A DNA stretch of 59,502 nt, taken from a virus. Position 1 is the first letter of the stretch. Every line of letters begins with the position of its first letter. The position numbers were made by a program, and so were the translations under genes. Below, piece by piece: positions 38,474 to 46,851 of this stretch. The stretch covers positions 1 through 59,502 of the IMG/VR virus record IMGVR_UViG_3300043536_000280; one strand, written 5' to 3'. Under the pieces are notes generated by a model. The model was not told where the DNA came from and ran no database searches. It was given only the letters and a program-made list of their open reading frames with translations.

Positions 38474-38512
38474 GGTGAATTCCATGCCGATATTATCGGC
38501 ACAAAATTCACC
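38474..38512. promoter_or_regulatory. 39-bp nested palindrome (operator-like)
   Basis: Outer arms GGTGAATT/AATTCACC surround the inner palindrome GCCGATA-T-TATCGGC (38486-38500). It is A/T-rich in a very GC-rich setting, which makes it stand out. TATTAT on plus and GATAAT on minus could serve as -10 boxes. Candidate operator or recombination core in a ~290-base gap that otherwise holds the preceding hairpin and a doubtful small frame. Confidence 0.6.
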
Positions 38513-38523
38513 TTAACCGCGAG

Positions 38524-38637
38524 CTGCGCGAGCGCGACCGCCAGCGGCGGCGCGAGGACGGCCACCGCAAGCAGCGGGCCGAGACCATCCGGCAGCGGAT
38601 CGAGGCGCGCGAGCGCCGCAAGGGAGGACAGCGATGA
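38524..38637 (+). CDS. possible 37-residue charged coiled peptide
   Basis: The frame reads a dense Arg/Glu/Gln coil (LRERDRQRRREDGHRKQRAE) and its TGA overlaps the next ATG (ATGA), as expected for a coupled gene. No ATG, GTG or TTG is available, only CTG 38524, so the start may have been lost or be unusual. Confidence 0.25.
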   Translation: MRERDRQRRREDGHRKQRAETIRQRIEARERRKGGQR

Positions 38638-39119
38638 GCATCGGAGATCAGGGTCAGGACGGAGCTGGTGCCGCGCCCGAGGAGCCGGTTGCGCCACCGG
38701 AGGAGCCCGCCAGCGCACCGCCGCAGGAGGGGGAGCCGGAGCGCCAGCATTGGACCCGAGCCGAGGCGTTGGGCCTTCTATCGGGGACGCTGACGGCGGC
38801 CGGCATGCAGATCGGGCAGGCCATCGGCGACCGCATCCGGGGACCTCAGCCACCCGACCGTGCCGCTCCCGTGCCGGGCAACATCCTCTGCGTCGGCTGC
38901 TCTGATGGGCTCATGGCGCTGCGCCGTGACACCCTAATCCTGCGTCAGCACCTGGAGGCGCAACCGGAGCACGATCCCTGGCCTCTCGGCCTGGCCATGG
39001 CCCTTGACGTGCTCGACCAGAGCCTGAGCGATGTGTCGACGGGCATGCGCCACCTCCACGCGATCCAGGGCACGGCCGCCGGATCCGCCGACACCGTACC
39101 GGAGCCACCCACAGCCTGA
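38634..39119 (+). CDS. hypothetical acidic/Pro-rich protein
   Basis: 161 residues, preceded by GGGAGGAC. The first 45 residues are Pro/Glu/Ala-rich and disordered; then GLLSGTLTAAGMQIGQAIGDRI is a mild hydrophobic helix. The rest is helical with one CVGC pair. No family recognised. Confidence 0.55.
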   Translation: MSIGDQGQDGAGAAPEEPVAPPEEPASAPPQEGEPERQHWTRAEALGLLSGTLTAAGMQIGQAIGDRIRGPQPPDRAAPVPGNILCVGCSDGLMALRRDTLILRQHLEAQPEHDPWPLGLAMALDVLDQSLSDVSTGMRHLHAIQGTAAGSADTVPEPPTA

Positions 39120-39163
39120 CCCCGGTGAGGGCGGCCCGGTTGGGGCCGCCCTCCCTTCAGGTA

Positions 39164-39640
39164 TCAGGCGGGCAGGCCCTCGGCAGTGAGGGCCTCGGGG
39201 GCGGGCTCGACTGTGGGGGGAGCCTCCGCAGGAGCCTCGAGCACGGCGGCGGGGGCCTCGGGAGGAGCCTCGACCACGGCCACGGCCGGGGCTGGGGCGT
39301 CGGCGAAGCTGCCGGTCACGGTGACGGTCGCGGCATCGCCGCTGGCGATCACGGAGAGGGCGAAGGGGGGCGAGAGCTTGACGTTGCCGTCCGGGTCGGT
39401 CGCGGTGGCGGCGACGAAGGCGCTGCCCGCCGCGATGGCGGTGGCGGTGGCGGAGGTGCCGGAGCCGACCAGGCTGCCCAGGACCCCGCTGGTGGCGAGG
39501 ACGCCAGTGCTGTTGCCGGCGGCATCGACGGCGCCGTCGACCTCTTCCCAGGTGATGACGGCGAGGGTGTCGTCCTGCCCGGCCGCGTCGTCGGCGGCGG
39601 CCTGCAGGGTGAGGATCTGTCCGATCCGTCCAGCGAGCAT
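39164..39640 (-). CDS. Ig-like domain protein with Pro-Glu-Ala tail
   Basis: 158 residues on the strand opposite to its neighbours. Residues 20-108 form an Ig-like fold pattern (TLAVITWEEVDGAVDAAGNSTG, ATAIAAGSAFVAATATDPDGNVKLSPPFALSV). A low-complexity PAEAPPEAP tail follows. Typical of add-on fibre or decoration domains. Its isolated orientation suggests a separately acquired or separately expressed gene. Confidence 0.7.
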   Translation of the reverse strand: MLAGRIGQILTLQAAADDAAGQDDTLAVITWEEVDGAVDAAGNSTGVLATSGVLGSLVGSGTSATATAIAAGSAFVAATATDPDGNVKLSPPFALSVIASGDAATVTVTGSFADAPAPAVAVVEAPPEAPAAVLEAPAEAPPTVEPAPEALTAEGLPA

Positions 39641-39770
39641 GATGCGGAACCTCCAGCGGCGCCGATGCCAGGGGAGGTGGCGGCGATGGCGGCGCAGCAC
39701 GCGGCGAACATACCACGGGCTGGCGGCCCCCGAGACGGATCGGTGCCTGGCGGCGTACCATCCCGGATGC

Positions 39771-40445
39771 ATGGCTGGCTACCCGCCGGGGACGAAACTG
39801 CGCTGCATCCGCTGCGGGCGGGAGGATTACGCGGCCCGCATCCTCCGCCACCAGACCAACACGCAGAACTGCAGGGGAGGCGAGGTGGAGGTGGTGCGGG
39901 GGCCGATGATCCGGGGCCGGCCGCCGGGGATCCCCAGCACCCTCCCGGAGCAGGTGACCGGCGAGGCGAGCTCGGGCGGCGCTGCACCTGATCCGCCGCT
40001 CGAGCCGCCAGAGCCCCCCCCCCGGCGCGAGACGCCGCCCCGCCCAGCGGACGAGACGCCCCCCCGGGTGCCGGTCACCCGCTCGTCGCCCCGGGGCCGT
40101 GACGACGACGACCACGACCCGAGCGGCGCACTCGGGGTGCAGGGCAAGATCCACACCGAGTCCTGGCCGGTCGCCGAGGACGCCCGGGTGCGGATCACCT
40201 GCTATGTGCTGCCGGAGACGTTCTCCCTCATAAACGCGATCATGAAGGCGGGCCAGGAGCTGCCGATCCTGGACGAGGTCAGCTACGGCGGCGTCTTCGA
40301 CGCGGTGATGACGGGCTTCATCGCCCAGGCGGCGGGGGTGGATGAGGAGGGCAACGTGTACGGGTACGAGGTGGGCCTGACGCGCCGGATGATGGCGCGG
40401 CGGCCGCTTGAGGTGGCGGCCCCCGGGGCGAGGCTGCCGATATGA
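39771..40445 (+). CDS. zinc-finger protein with Pro-rich linker
   Basis: 224 residues. KLRCIRCGREDYAARILRHQTNTQNC (residues 8-33) is a C2HC-type finger; residues 60-120 are Pro/Arg/Glu-rich linker; the last ~95 residues fold (VRITCYVLPETFSLINAIMKAG, GVFDAVMTGFIAQAAG). ATG 39771 follows a TACCAT box at 39756-39761. Might be a DNA-binding or ssDNA-associated factor; no family recognised. Confidence 0.6.
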   Translation: MAGYPPGTKLRCIRCGREDYAARILRHQTNTQNCRGGEVEVVRGPMIRGRPPGIPSTLPEQVTGEASSGGAAPDPPLEPPEPPPRRETPPRPADETPPRVPVTRSSPRGRDDDDHDPSGALGVQGKIHTESWPVAEDARVRITCYVLPETFSLINAIMKAGQELPILDEVSYGGVFDAVMTGFIAQAAGVDEEGNVYGYEVGLTRRMMARRPLEVAAPGARLPI

Positions 40446-41545
40446 GCGAGCCCAGGGTCCTGCGCTGGCTGCGCGACCGGCCGCTGTTCCCGGTGGTGGA
40501 CGCCACCCAGGCGGGCGCCCCCGCCGTGGCCCCGAACGGGTATGAGCGCCAGCTGTCGGAGCGGGAGATCCGCGAGGAGCGGCGCCGGGAGGATGAGGCC
40601 GAGGAGGAGGCTGCCGAGCGGAGCGCCCGCCGCCGCCTCCGCCAGCTCGAGGCGCGCGTGGCCGAGGCCCGGGCGCTGAAGGCGCTGGATCGCCTGGAGG
40701 GCGGGGGCGACGATCACCAGAGCAACGCCATCGCCCAGATGCTGGGCCAGGTGCTGGAGGGGATCCGCGAGGATCGGCGCATCCTGACCGAGACGATCAA
40801 GGGCTTCACGGAGAGCCAGCAGACCGCCCAGGTCCGGACCATCCAGGCGGGCATGGAGCGGCTGGACGGCCGCCTCGCGGAGCTGCTGAACGGCCGCAGC
40901 ACGGCGGCCCAGGTGTCGCCGATCCAGGCGCTGACGGCCAACGCCACCGAGATGAAGCAGGCCAAGGACGCCCTCCTGGATGTCTTCGGGCTGACCCCGG
41001 CGGCGGGCGAGGGCGCGGCGGCGGGGGCGGCCGATGTCCGGACGATGAGCCGCGAGGACGCCATGCGCTGGCTCTCCATCGAGGAGGAGGTCGCGGACCG
41101 GCGGGCGGAGCGGATCGAGCGGCGGGAGCAGCGGGAGTGGGAGAAGGAGCAGGTCCGCAAGGAGTTCAAGCTCAAGCGGGACCGGCTCGACCGCGCCTTC
41201 GGCAAGCTCGACCAGATCGCCGTCCCGGCGCTGGCGCTGCTGCTGGGCGACCGGGTCAAGGGCCTCCTCGGTCCCCGGGGCGAGGCCGCCAGCGCCGAGG
41301 TCGGCGAGGATGGGGAGCCGATGGGCCGCTGGCAGTGCGACACCTGCGGCCTGATCCAGCCCCACCGCCTGCAGGACACCGAGGTCACCTGCACCCAGTG
41401 TGGGCAGCCGTCCACCCTCCACCCGCGCGCCGCGCCACCCCAGGCACCGCTCCAGGTGGTGGATGGCGGGCAGGCGCCCGCACCGCCCCCCGTCACGCCA
41501 CCTGAGCCAGTCGATGGTGGGGACGAGGGCTGGACCGGGCAGTGA
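40442..41545 (+). CDS. long coiled-coil protein with C-terminal zinc ribbon
   Basis: 367 residues. Residues 35-80 and 200-255 are strong charged coiled coils; 105-150 form a further helical region. CDTCGLIQPHRLQDTEVTCTQCGQ near residues 300-325 is a zinc ribbon; the end is Pro-rich and acidic. Architecture suits a scaffold or partition-like protein. Start ATG overlaps the upstream stop. Confidence 0.6.
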   Translation: MSEPRVLRWLRDRPLFPVVDATQAGAPAVAPNGYERQLSEREIREERRREDEAEEEAAERSARRRLRQLEARVAEARALKALDRLEGGGDDHQSNAIAQMLGQVLEGIREDRRILTETIKGFTESQQTAQVRTIQAGMERLDGRLAELLNGRSTAAQVSPIQALTANATEMKQAKDALLDVFGLTPAAGEGAAAGAADVRTMSREDAMRWLSIEEEVADRRAERIERREQREWEKEQVRKEFKLKRDRLDRAFGKLDQIAVPALALLLGDRVKGLLGPRGEAASAEVGEDGEPMGRWQCDTCGLIQPHRLQDTEVTCTQCGQPSTLHPRAAPPQAPLQVVDGGQAPAPPPVTPPEPVDGGDEGWTGQ

Positions 41546-41733
41546 GCGCGGGGGTGACCTTCCTCGTCCTGGCCGTGCTGGTGGGCGTGGTGGCCTTCGT
41601 GGGCCTGGACTGGAGCACGGGCGGCCACCCGGCGGCGCGCTGCCCCCGCTGCGGCCGGGCGCTGGATCTGCCCGAGATGGGCCTGGACGGGGGCCTCTGC
41701 GGGCGCTGCTGGGCGCTCGAGCCGCGCCGGTGA
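41542..41733 (+). CDS. small membrane protein with zinc-ribbon
   Basis: 63 residues from GTG: one membrane helix (VTFLVLAVLVGVVAFVGLDW) then CPRCGRALDLPEMGLDGGLCGRCWAL, a two-pair zinc ribbon on the far side. Similar in plan to the 107-residue protein at 46407-46730. Confidence 0.6.
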   Translation: MSAGVTFLVLAVLVGVVAFVGLDWSTGGHPAARCPRCGRALDLPEMGLDGGLCGRCWALEPRR

Positions 41734-42233
41734 GGGTGGCCGTGCGCCTCAACCTCGGCTCCGGCGATCAGCCCGCGCCGCCCCCCTGGATCAACATCGA
41801 CATCGCCGAGGAGTGCCACCCCGATCTGGTCGCCGACTGCCGGGTGCTGCCCTTCGCGACCGGGGTCGCGGAGCGCGTGTACTGCGGGCACTTCCTGGAG
41901 CACCTCCCGCTCCCCGAGGTCGGGCCGATGCTGCGCGAGGTGGCCCGGGTGCTGAACCCGGTGGCGGGCCAGCTGTGCGTGGTCGGCCCCGACTGCGACC
42001 GGGCGCTCCTCTTCGACCCGGAGACGGCTCTGGGGGCGCTCTGGGGCGCCCACCGCTGGCAGGGTGATGAGCACCGCTGGGCCTGCACCGAGGATCGCCT
42101 GCTCCGCCTCATCCGCGAGGCCGTGCCCTGGGCGGTCGCCGTGCCCATCGCCGAGGTGCCCGACGACTGGCCGGTGGTGAGCCGGATCGGCTGGCAGTGT
42201 GCCATCCTGGCGCCGGGCGGGCTGGGCCGATGA
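41730..42233 (+). CDS. class I SAM-dependent methyltransferase
   Basis: 167 residues from GTG. Motif I is RLNLGSGDQP; INIDIAEECHPDLVADCRVLPF gives the acidic residue that binds SAM ribose; YCGHFLEHLPLPEVGPMLREVARVL is the typical post-IV block; LNPVAGQLCVVGPDCDRA follows. A close relative is encoded at 42817-43308. Target unknown; sugar or glycan methylation is likely given the neighbours. Confidence 0.82.
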   Translation: MRVAVRLNLGSGDQPAPPPWINIDIAEECHPDLVADCRVLPFATGVAERVYCGHFLEHLPLPEVGPMLREVARVLNPVAGQLCVVGPDCDRALLFDPETALGALWGAHRWQGDEHRWACTEDRLLRLIREAVPWAVAVPIAEVPDDWPVVSRIGWQCAILAPGGLGR

Positions 42234-42826
42234 GCATCCCCCGCATAATCCACCGTGTCATTCCGGCCCAGACGCCGTTGAGCGAGGAGATCGAGGGCTG
42301 GTGGCGGGGGTGGGAGGAGTTGCACCCGGGCTGGGAGTTCCACACCTGGCCGGATCAGCCCAACATGGCGGAGTTCCCGCGCACCTCGCCCCACATGGAG
42401 AGCTGCGCGGGGGTGCAGCGGGCCGACCTCATCCGCCTCGAGGCGCTCCTCATCCACGGCGGCATCTACCTGGACGACGACGTGGCCCCGGTGCGCCGGC
42501 TGGATCCGCTGCTCGCCCTGCGCGGCTTCAGCGCCTGGGAGAGCCCGAGCATCGTCTGCACCGCCGCGCTGGGCGCTGAGCCCGGTCACCCGGCGATCGA
42601 GGAGGCCATGGCGCTCTGCATCGAGCGCGTGGACCAGGGGGCCGGGCCCTGGGAGACGGGACCGGGGGTGGCCACCCAGGTGTACCCGAACCGCACCGAC
42701 TGGATCTGCCTGCCCCCGGGGACCTTCTACCCGTACTACATCGACCAGCGGGAGCGCCGGGACGAGGACTTCTCGCTCCTCCCCTGGTGCTTCGGCGTCC
42801 ACCACTGGGCCGGGTCATGGCTGTGA
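42230..42826 (+). CDS. glycosyltransferase, DXD sugar-binding (OCH1/TcdA-like)
   Basis: 198 residues. IPRIIHRVIPAQTPLSEEIEGWW and WEFHTW are the opening motifs, RADLIRLEALLIHGGIYLDDDVAPV contains the DxD metal/nucleotide-sugar site. This family moves a hexose from a nucleotide sugar. Placed between two related methyltransferases, it suggests a small glycan-building cassette. Confidence 0.88.
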   Translation: MSIPRIIHRVIPAQTPLSEEIEGWWRGWEELHPGWEFHTWPDQPNMAEFPRTSPHMESCAGVQRADLIRLEALLIHGGIYLDDDVAPVRRLDPLLALRGFSAWESPSIVCTAALGAEPGHPAIEEAMALCIERVDQGAGPWETGPGVATQVYPNRTDWICLPPGTFYPYYIDQRERRDEDFSLLPWCFGVHHWAGSWL

Positions 42827-43308
42827 GGCTCAACCTCGGTTCAGGCACGCACCCGACCCCGGAGGACTGGATCGCCATCGACAGCCTGCCCCAGCCGGAG
42901 CGCGTCGACGTGGTGGCCGACGTGGGTGCCCTGCCCTTCGCGGACGGCTGCGCGGAGCGCCTCTACGCCGGCCACCTCCTGGAGCACATCCCGCTGGACC
43001 GCCTGGGGGCGGTGCTCGGCGAGTGGCGGCGGGTGCTGGCCCCCGGGGGCATCCTGGCGGTGGTCGGCCCCGACATCGACCGGGCCGTCAGCCAGGGACA
43101 GGCGCAGGACCTCCTCGAGGCGATCATCGCCCACGGCGAGGGGCCGGGGGGCCACGCCTGGACCTGCAGCGCCCGCGTGCTCGACTACCTGCTCCGCCTC
43201 CACGGCTGGACGCCCGAGGAGGTCCCGGTGGCGAGCGTCTGCCCGCCGGAGTGGCCCAACCCCGTGCCCGGCGCTGCGTGGCAGCTCGCCTTCCTGGTCC
43301 GCCCATGA
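42817..43308 (+). CDS. class I SAM-dependent methyltransferase (paralogue)
   Basis: 163 residues. ATG 42817 gives MAVRLNLGSGTHPTPEDWIA, nearly the same opening as the methyltransferase at 41730. LPFADGCAERLYAGHLLEHIPL and LAPGGILAVVGPDIDRA complete the fold. The pair probably arose by duplication around the glycosyltransferase gene. Confidence 0.82.
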   Translation: MAVRLNLGSGTHPTPEDWIAIDSLPQPERVDVVADVGALPFADGCAERLYAGHLLEHIPLDRLGAVLGEWRRVLAPGGILAVVGPDIDRAVSQGQAQDLLEAIIAHGEGPGGHAWTCSARVLDYLLRLHGWTPEEVPVASVCPPEWPNPVPGAAWQLAFLVRP

Positions 43309-44090
43309 GCGTCGTCGCGGTGGGCACGGTGCGCGATGAGCAGGACATCATCGGCACCACCGTCGAGCACCTGCTGGCCGAGGTGGATCTGGTGATCGTG
43401 GAGGATCACCTGAGCCAGGACGCAACCCCGCGCATCCTGGAGGGGCTCAGGAGGATCTACCCGGAGCAACTCCTGGTGCTCACCGACACCTCGCCGCTCT
43501 TCGACCAGGCGGGCCGCATGAACACCCTGGCGAGGCTCGCCCTGGAGCGCGGGGCGGACTGGGTCGTGCCCTTCGACGCCGACGAGATCTGGTACTCGCC
43601 CACCGGGTGGCCGCTGCGCGAGCTGCTGTCCCCGAGTTTCGCCGCCGATGTGTGCATGGCGACGGTGTGGGAGCACACCCCCGATCCCAACGACCCCGGC
43701 GCGCTCCTCCGGCACCGCCATGTCCTGCCCTGGCCGTGGGAGAAGGTCTGCTACCGCCCCACCCCCGACACCCACCTCTGGATCGGCCAGCACGGCGTGG
43801 AGGGCGCGGGCGACCGGGTCGACCACCGCGCGGTGGCGATGCGCCATCTGCCCTGGCGCACGAAGGCCCAGGCGCGCCGGCGCGTCCACCGCGACGCCGT
43901 GAGCGACCTCGGTGAGACGGCCCCCCTGCACGGCGAGAACATCGCCAGGTACCGCGCCATGGACGCGGACGAGTCGCTCTTTCAGGCCCTCTGGGCGGCC
44001 GTCATGGCGGAGCCCTGGACAGACGACCCCGTGCCGCTGCGTCGCCCCGCCCCGCCCCTCAGCTACGGCCCCGGCGACGACCTGGCATGA
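43305..44090 (+). CDS. family 2-like glycosyltransferase
   Basis: 261 residues. Opening VVAVGTVRDEQDIIGTTVEHLL and VIVEDHLSQDATPRIL fit GT-A enzymes; the DADE at about 91-94 is the DxD site. C-terminal WPWEKVCYRPTPDTHLWIGQHGVEG and a His-rich acceptor region. Likely acts with the preceding transferase; acceptor unknown. Confidence 0.85.
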   Translation: MSVVAVGTVRDEQDIIGTTVEHLLAEVDLVIVEDHLSQDATPRILEGLRRIYPEQLLVLTDTSPLFDQAGRMNTLARLALERGADWVVPFDADEIWYSPTGWPLRELLSPSFAADVCMATVWEHTPDPNDPGALLRHRHVLPWPWEKVCYRPTPDTHLWIGQHGVEGAGDRVDHRAVAMRHLPWRTKAQARRRVHRDAVSDLGETAPLHGENIARYRAMDADESLFQALWAAVMAEPWTDDPVPLRRPAPPLSYGPGDDLA

Positions 44091-44569
44091 CGCGGGTGAG
44101 GACGCTGGAGGAGCGTTTCTGGCTCAAGGTCAGTAGGGACGGCCCGCTCCCGTCGCTGCGGCCTGAACTAGGGCCGTGCTGGCTCTGGACGGCGTCTCTC
44201 GACACGAAGGGTTACGGCCAGCTCAACGCGGGCAGACGAGGGGCCGGGATGGTGCGGGCCCACCGGGTTGCGTATGAATTGGCCTATGGCGCCCTGCCTG
44301 CGGGCCGGGAGTTGGATCACCTCTGTCGGCGCAGATCCTGTGTCAATCCGGCACATCTCGAAGCCGTCAGTCGCGCCGAGAACATGAGACGCGGCCTGAT
44401 CGGGGAGGGACGCCGCCGCTGGGTCGCCTCCATCACCCATTGTCGGCGCGGACACCCCTATGACCCCGCCAACACCTATCACCATCCGCCCCACGGCACG
44501 CGCATTTGCCGCCAGTGTCAGCGGGATCGGGAGCGTCGCAAGAGGGAGGCTGTGCCGTGCGCTTCGTGA
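44087..44569 (+). CDS. HNH homing-type endonuclease
   Basis: 160 residues. CWLWTASLDTKGYGQ, AHRVAYELAYGALPAGRELDHLCRRRSCVNPAHLEAVSRAENM and a C-terminal HCRRGHPYDPANTY...CRQCQRDR zinc region match the phage HNH_3 family. The enzyme cuts DNA and often spreads as a free-standing homing endonuclease. Its codon use is less GC-rich than its neighbours, which supports transfer. It stands next to an intein-containing gene. Confidence 0.88.
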   Translation: MTRVRTLEERFWLKVSRDGPLPSLRPELGPCWLWTASLDTKGYGQLNAGRRGAGMVRAHRVAYELAYGALPAGRELDHLCRRRSCVNPAHLEAVSRAENMRRGLIGEGRRRWVASITHCRRGHPYDPANTYHHPPHGTRICRQCQRDRERRKREAVPCAS

Positions 44570-46410
44570 TGCCCTACACCCACCTCAGCGAGGAGGTCAC
44601 CGCCCGCCTGGATGCCAGCGGCCACCCGTTCGAGCGCTGCGATGTCTCGGGCTCCATCTTCGACTACTCGGCGCTCATGGAGGGGCTCTGGCAGCCGTCC
44701 ACCCCGGGGATCGTGCTGGTGGAGCACGACGTGGTGATCGAGCCGGGCTCTGTGGATGAGTTGCTCGCCTGTCCCGAGGACTGGTGTGCCTTCCAGGTCG
44801 CCTACCTGGGCCAGGCGGAGGGCCATCCCGGGCTGGGCTGCGTCAAGTTCAGCCAGGCACTGATCGCCCGCCACCCCGATGCCATGGAGCTCGCTGGCCA
44901 GATCTGGGACGGCGAGCACCAGCCCCGGCACTGGTGCCTCACCCCCGACGCGCGGGTGCTGACCGCAGATGTGCGCTGGCGTCCTCTGGGGGAGGTGAGG
45001 GTGGGCGACCAACTCATCGCTGGCGAGGAGGAGCGCAGCCACGCCCCGGCCCGCCCGTACCGGCGCTACGTACCCTCCACCGTGGAGGCGGTCGCCACCA
45101 CCCGAGCGAAGGTGCTGCGCATCGTCCTGGAGGACGGCACCGAGCTGCGGGCGACCGAGGATCACCGCTTCCTGGGGAGCCGTCCCCAGACCCGGGGCGA
45201 GATGCGCTGGCTCCGGGTGCGGTGGCGGGCGGCTCGCGACCTGGTGCCGGGGCGGGATCTTCTGTACCGGTACCTCACCCCCACGGCGCCGCTTGAGACC
45301 CGGGATGCGGGCTATCTCGCCGGTCTGTTCGATGGCGAGGGCTCCATGACCCGCAGCGGTCAGGATCTGAGCTTCTCCCAACTTCCCGGCCCCACCCTGG
45401 ATGCGGCGGTGGCGACCATGACCCGCCTCAACTTCCGGGTGCATGTGGCCCCGAGCGGGGCTGGCCCACGCCTCGGTCGGCGGGTGCAGGTGGCCAGGAT
45501 CAACGGCGGCATCGCTGAGCGGCTGCGCTTCCTCGCCGCCGTGAGACCGGAGCGGCTCATCGCGAAGCTGGACATCCAGGCGCTCGGCTGGCTGGAGGCC
45601 CATGAGCGGCTGCGCGTGGTGGCGGTGGAGCCCGCTGGCGAGCAGGACGTGGTCCAGATGCAGACCAGCTCTGGCACCTATCTCGCCGAGGGCTTCCTCT
45701 CCCACAACTGCCGGATCGACGCCTGGCTCCAGCAGCTGGTGCTGCCCGGCGTGGAGGCCTCCACGCTCGGCGCCAGCGGCTTCACCCCCGACCCCGCCGT
45801 CCCCCGGGAGACCCAGCACGTCCACGGCCCGCCGCTCCGCCACCTCCGCGACGACGGGCGGCCGCCCATGCCCAGCCACGGCTGCGGGCCGAAGGTGGGC
45901 TGCCTCATCGCCACCGACGGTGAGCTGATGCCCAGCAGGTTCGTGGGAGCGCTCATCAACGTCCAGGTGCCCCCCGGGGGCTGGCACAAGGCGGTCGCCA
46001 TGGACCCGTCCGGGACCGGCGCCGGGGTGGCCCACGCCATCCGAGGCTTCCTCAACATCCCCGGCTGGCGGCGGCTGATCCTCTGGCACCCGTCCGTCGC
46101 CGGCCACCCCGACGCCGTCGTCCGCCACGCCCGCCACGAGGTGGCCGTGGTCACGGGCGTGGAACTGGGGAGCGAGCGCGCCGACTTCGGCATGGTCAGC
46201 TTCGAGCGCTCGATCCTGGAGCGCTGGCCGCCCGAGGCGCTGCGCTTTCTCGGCATCCACCGCGGCCATCCCGACCCCGAGACGGTCATCACCACCACCC
46301 GGCTGCTGGGCGGCGATGTCCAGAAGGACACCGAGATCCCCCTCGTCCACGTCGCCGCCGAGGCTCGCCAGGACGGCATCCTCCTGCCCGGCCGGGACTT
46401 CCACCGATGA
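44557..46410 (+). CDS. phage glycosyltransferase-like protein interrupted by an intein
   Basis: 617 residues from GTG. The extein (residues 1-126 and 385-617) begins FVMPYTHLSEEVTARLDASG and includes LVEHDVVIEPG, CPEDWCAF and GLGCVKFS, a block order I recall from phage contigs for a GT-like protein whose next conserved part reads W-x-x-D. The intein sits exactly between W126 and CRIDAWL. The C-terminal extein half continues with a second alpha/beta domain (KAVAMDPSGTGAGVAHAI). After splicing the mature protein would have about 359 residues. No stop or frame change, so the intein appears functional. Confidence 0.82.
   Translation: MRFVMPYTHLSEEVTARLDASGHPFERCDVSGSIFDYSALMEGLWQPSTPGIVLVEHDVVIEPGSVDELLACPEDWCAFQVAYLGQAEGHPGLGCVKFSQALIARHPDAMELAGQIWDGEHQPRHWCLTPDARVLTADVRWRPLGEVRVGDQLIAGEEERSHAPARPYRRYVPSTVEAVATTRAKVLRIVLEDGTELRATEDHRFLGSRPQTRGEMRWLRVRWRAARDLVPGRDLLYRYLTPTAPLETRDAGYLAGLFDGEGSMTRSGQDLSFSQLPGPTLDAAVATMTRLNFRVHVAPSGAGPRLGRRVQVARINGGIAERLRFLAAVRPERLIAKLDIQALGWLEAHERLRVVAVEPAGEQDVVQMQTSSGTYLAEGFLSHNCRIDAWLQQLVLPGVEASTLGASGFTPDPAVPRETQHVHGPPLRHLRDDGRPPMPSHGCGPKVGCLIATDGELMPSRFVGALINVQVPPGGWHKAVAMDPSGTGAGVAHAIRGFLNIPGWRRLILWHPSVAGHPDAVVRHARHEVAVVTGVELGSERADFGMVSFERSILERWPPEALRFLGIHRGHPDPETVITTTRLLGGDVQKDTEIPLVHVAAEARQDGILLPGRDFHR
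44935..45708 (+). mobile_element. intein with LAGLIDADG-type endonuclease motif (258 aa)
   Basis: Starts at Cys127 (CLTPDARVLTADVRWRPLGEV, block A in part), has block B in LRATEDHRFLG (the TxxH form), a DOD motif GYLAGLFDGEGS in the centre, and ends with block F/G YLAEGFLSHN followed by extein Cys. All splice residues are present: Cys1, the block B His, terminal His-Asn and Cys+1. Only one LAGLIDADG block is obvious, so endonuclease activity may be lost or dimeric. Confidence 0.93.
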
Positions 46411-46730
46411 CGGCGGGCGACGCCGTCTGGATCGTGGTGGGGGGCCTCCTGCTCATCCTGGCCGGGATCTGGGTGTCGCGGGGCAGGACCCGCCGACCCG
46501 CCTTCCAAGAGCTCGCGGAGCGACCCTGCGCCCTCTGCGGCGACCCCATCCCCCCGGGGATCCCGCTCTCGGTCACCACCTGCGAGGGCTGCGCCGTGGC
46601 CCTCTCGGAGGTGGTCTGGTGGTGGCGGAGCCTCCCCGAGAGCACCCGCCACTACCGCCTGGCCGCCTGGCGCAAGGCCCACCGGGTAAGCCGTGGTGTG
46701 GATGTCGGCGCAAGGGGATGGAGCCAGTAG
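46407..46730 (+). CDS. membrane protein with zinc-ribbon-like Cys pairs
   Basis: 107 residues. One N-terminal membrane helix (AVWIVVGGLLLILAGIWV), then CALCGDPIPPGIPLSVTTCEGC as a four-Cys ribbon and a Trp-rich helix (VVWWWRSLPE). Similar plan to the 63-residue protein at 41542. ATG overlaps the upstream stop. Confidence 0.62.
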   Translation: MTAGDAVWIVVGGLLLILAGIWVSRGRTRRPAFQELAERPCALCGDPIPPGIPLSVTTCEGCAVALSEVVWWWRSLPESTRHYRLAAWRKAHRVSRGVDVGARGWSQ

Positions 46731-46851
46731 CCGGTTCAGGGGCTCCCGAGGCACCGTGGCCCTGCAGCAGGGTGGCCGCAAGCGCGGTGCGGGCAGAGGG
46801 CTGAACGCTGCGACGGAGGAGCGCCACATCGGCCTCCGTTCGCCCGCCACC

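Noticed and set aside
38464-38853. Minus-strand frame across the palindrome and the gene at 38634
   Set aside because: It covers an intact plus-strand gene with a GGGAGGAC ribosome site; the frame is antisense and has no recognisable motif.
44518-46404. 628-codon minus-strand frame opposite the intein gene
   Set aside because: Antisense to an intein-containing gene with all splice motifs; its product is low-complexity His/Gly/Pro/Asp and matches nothing.
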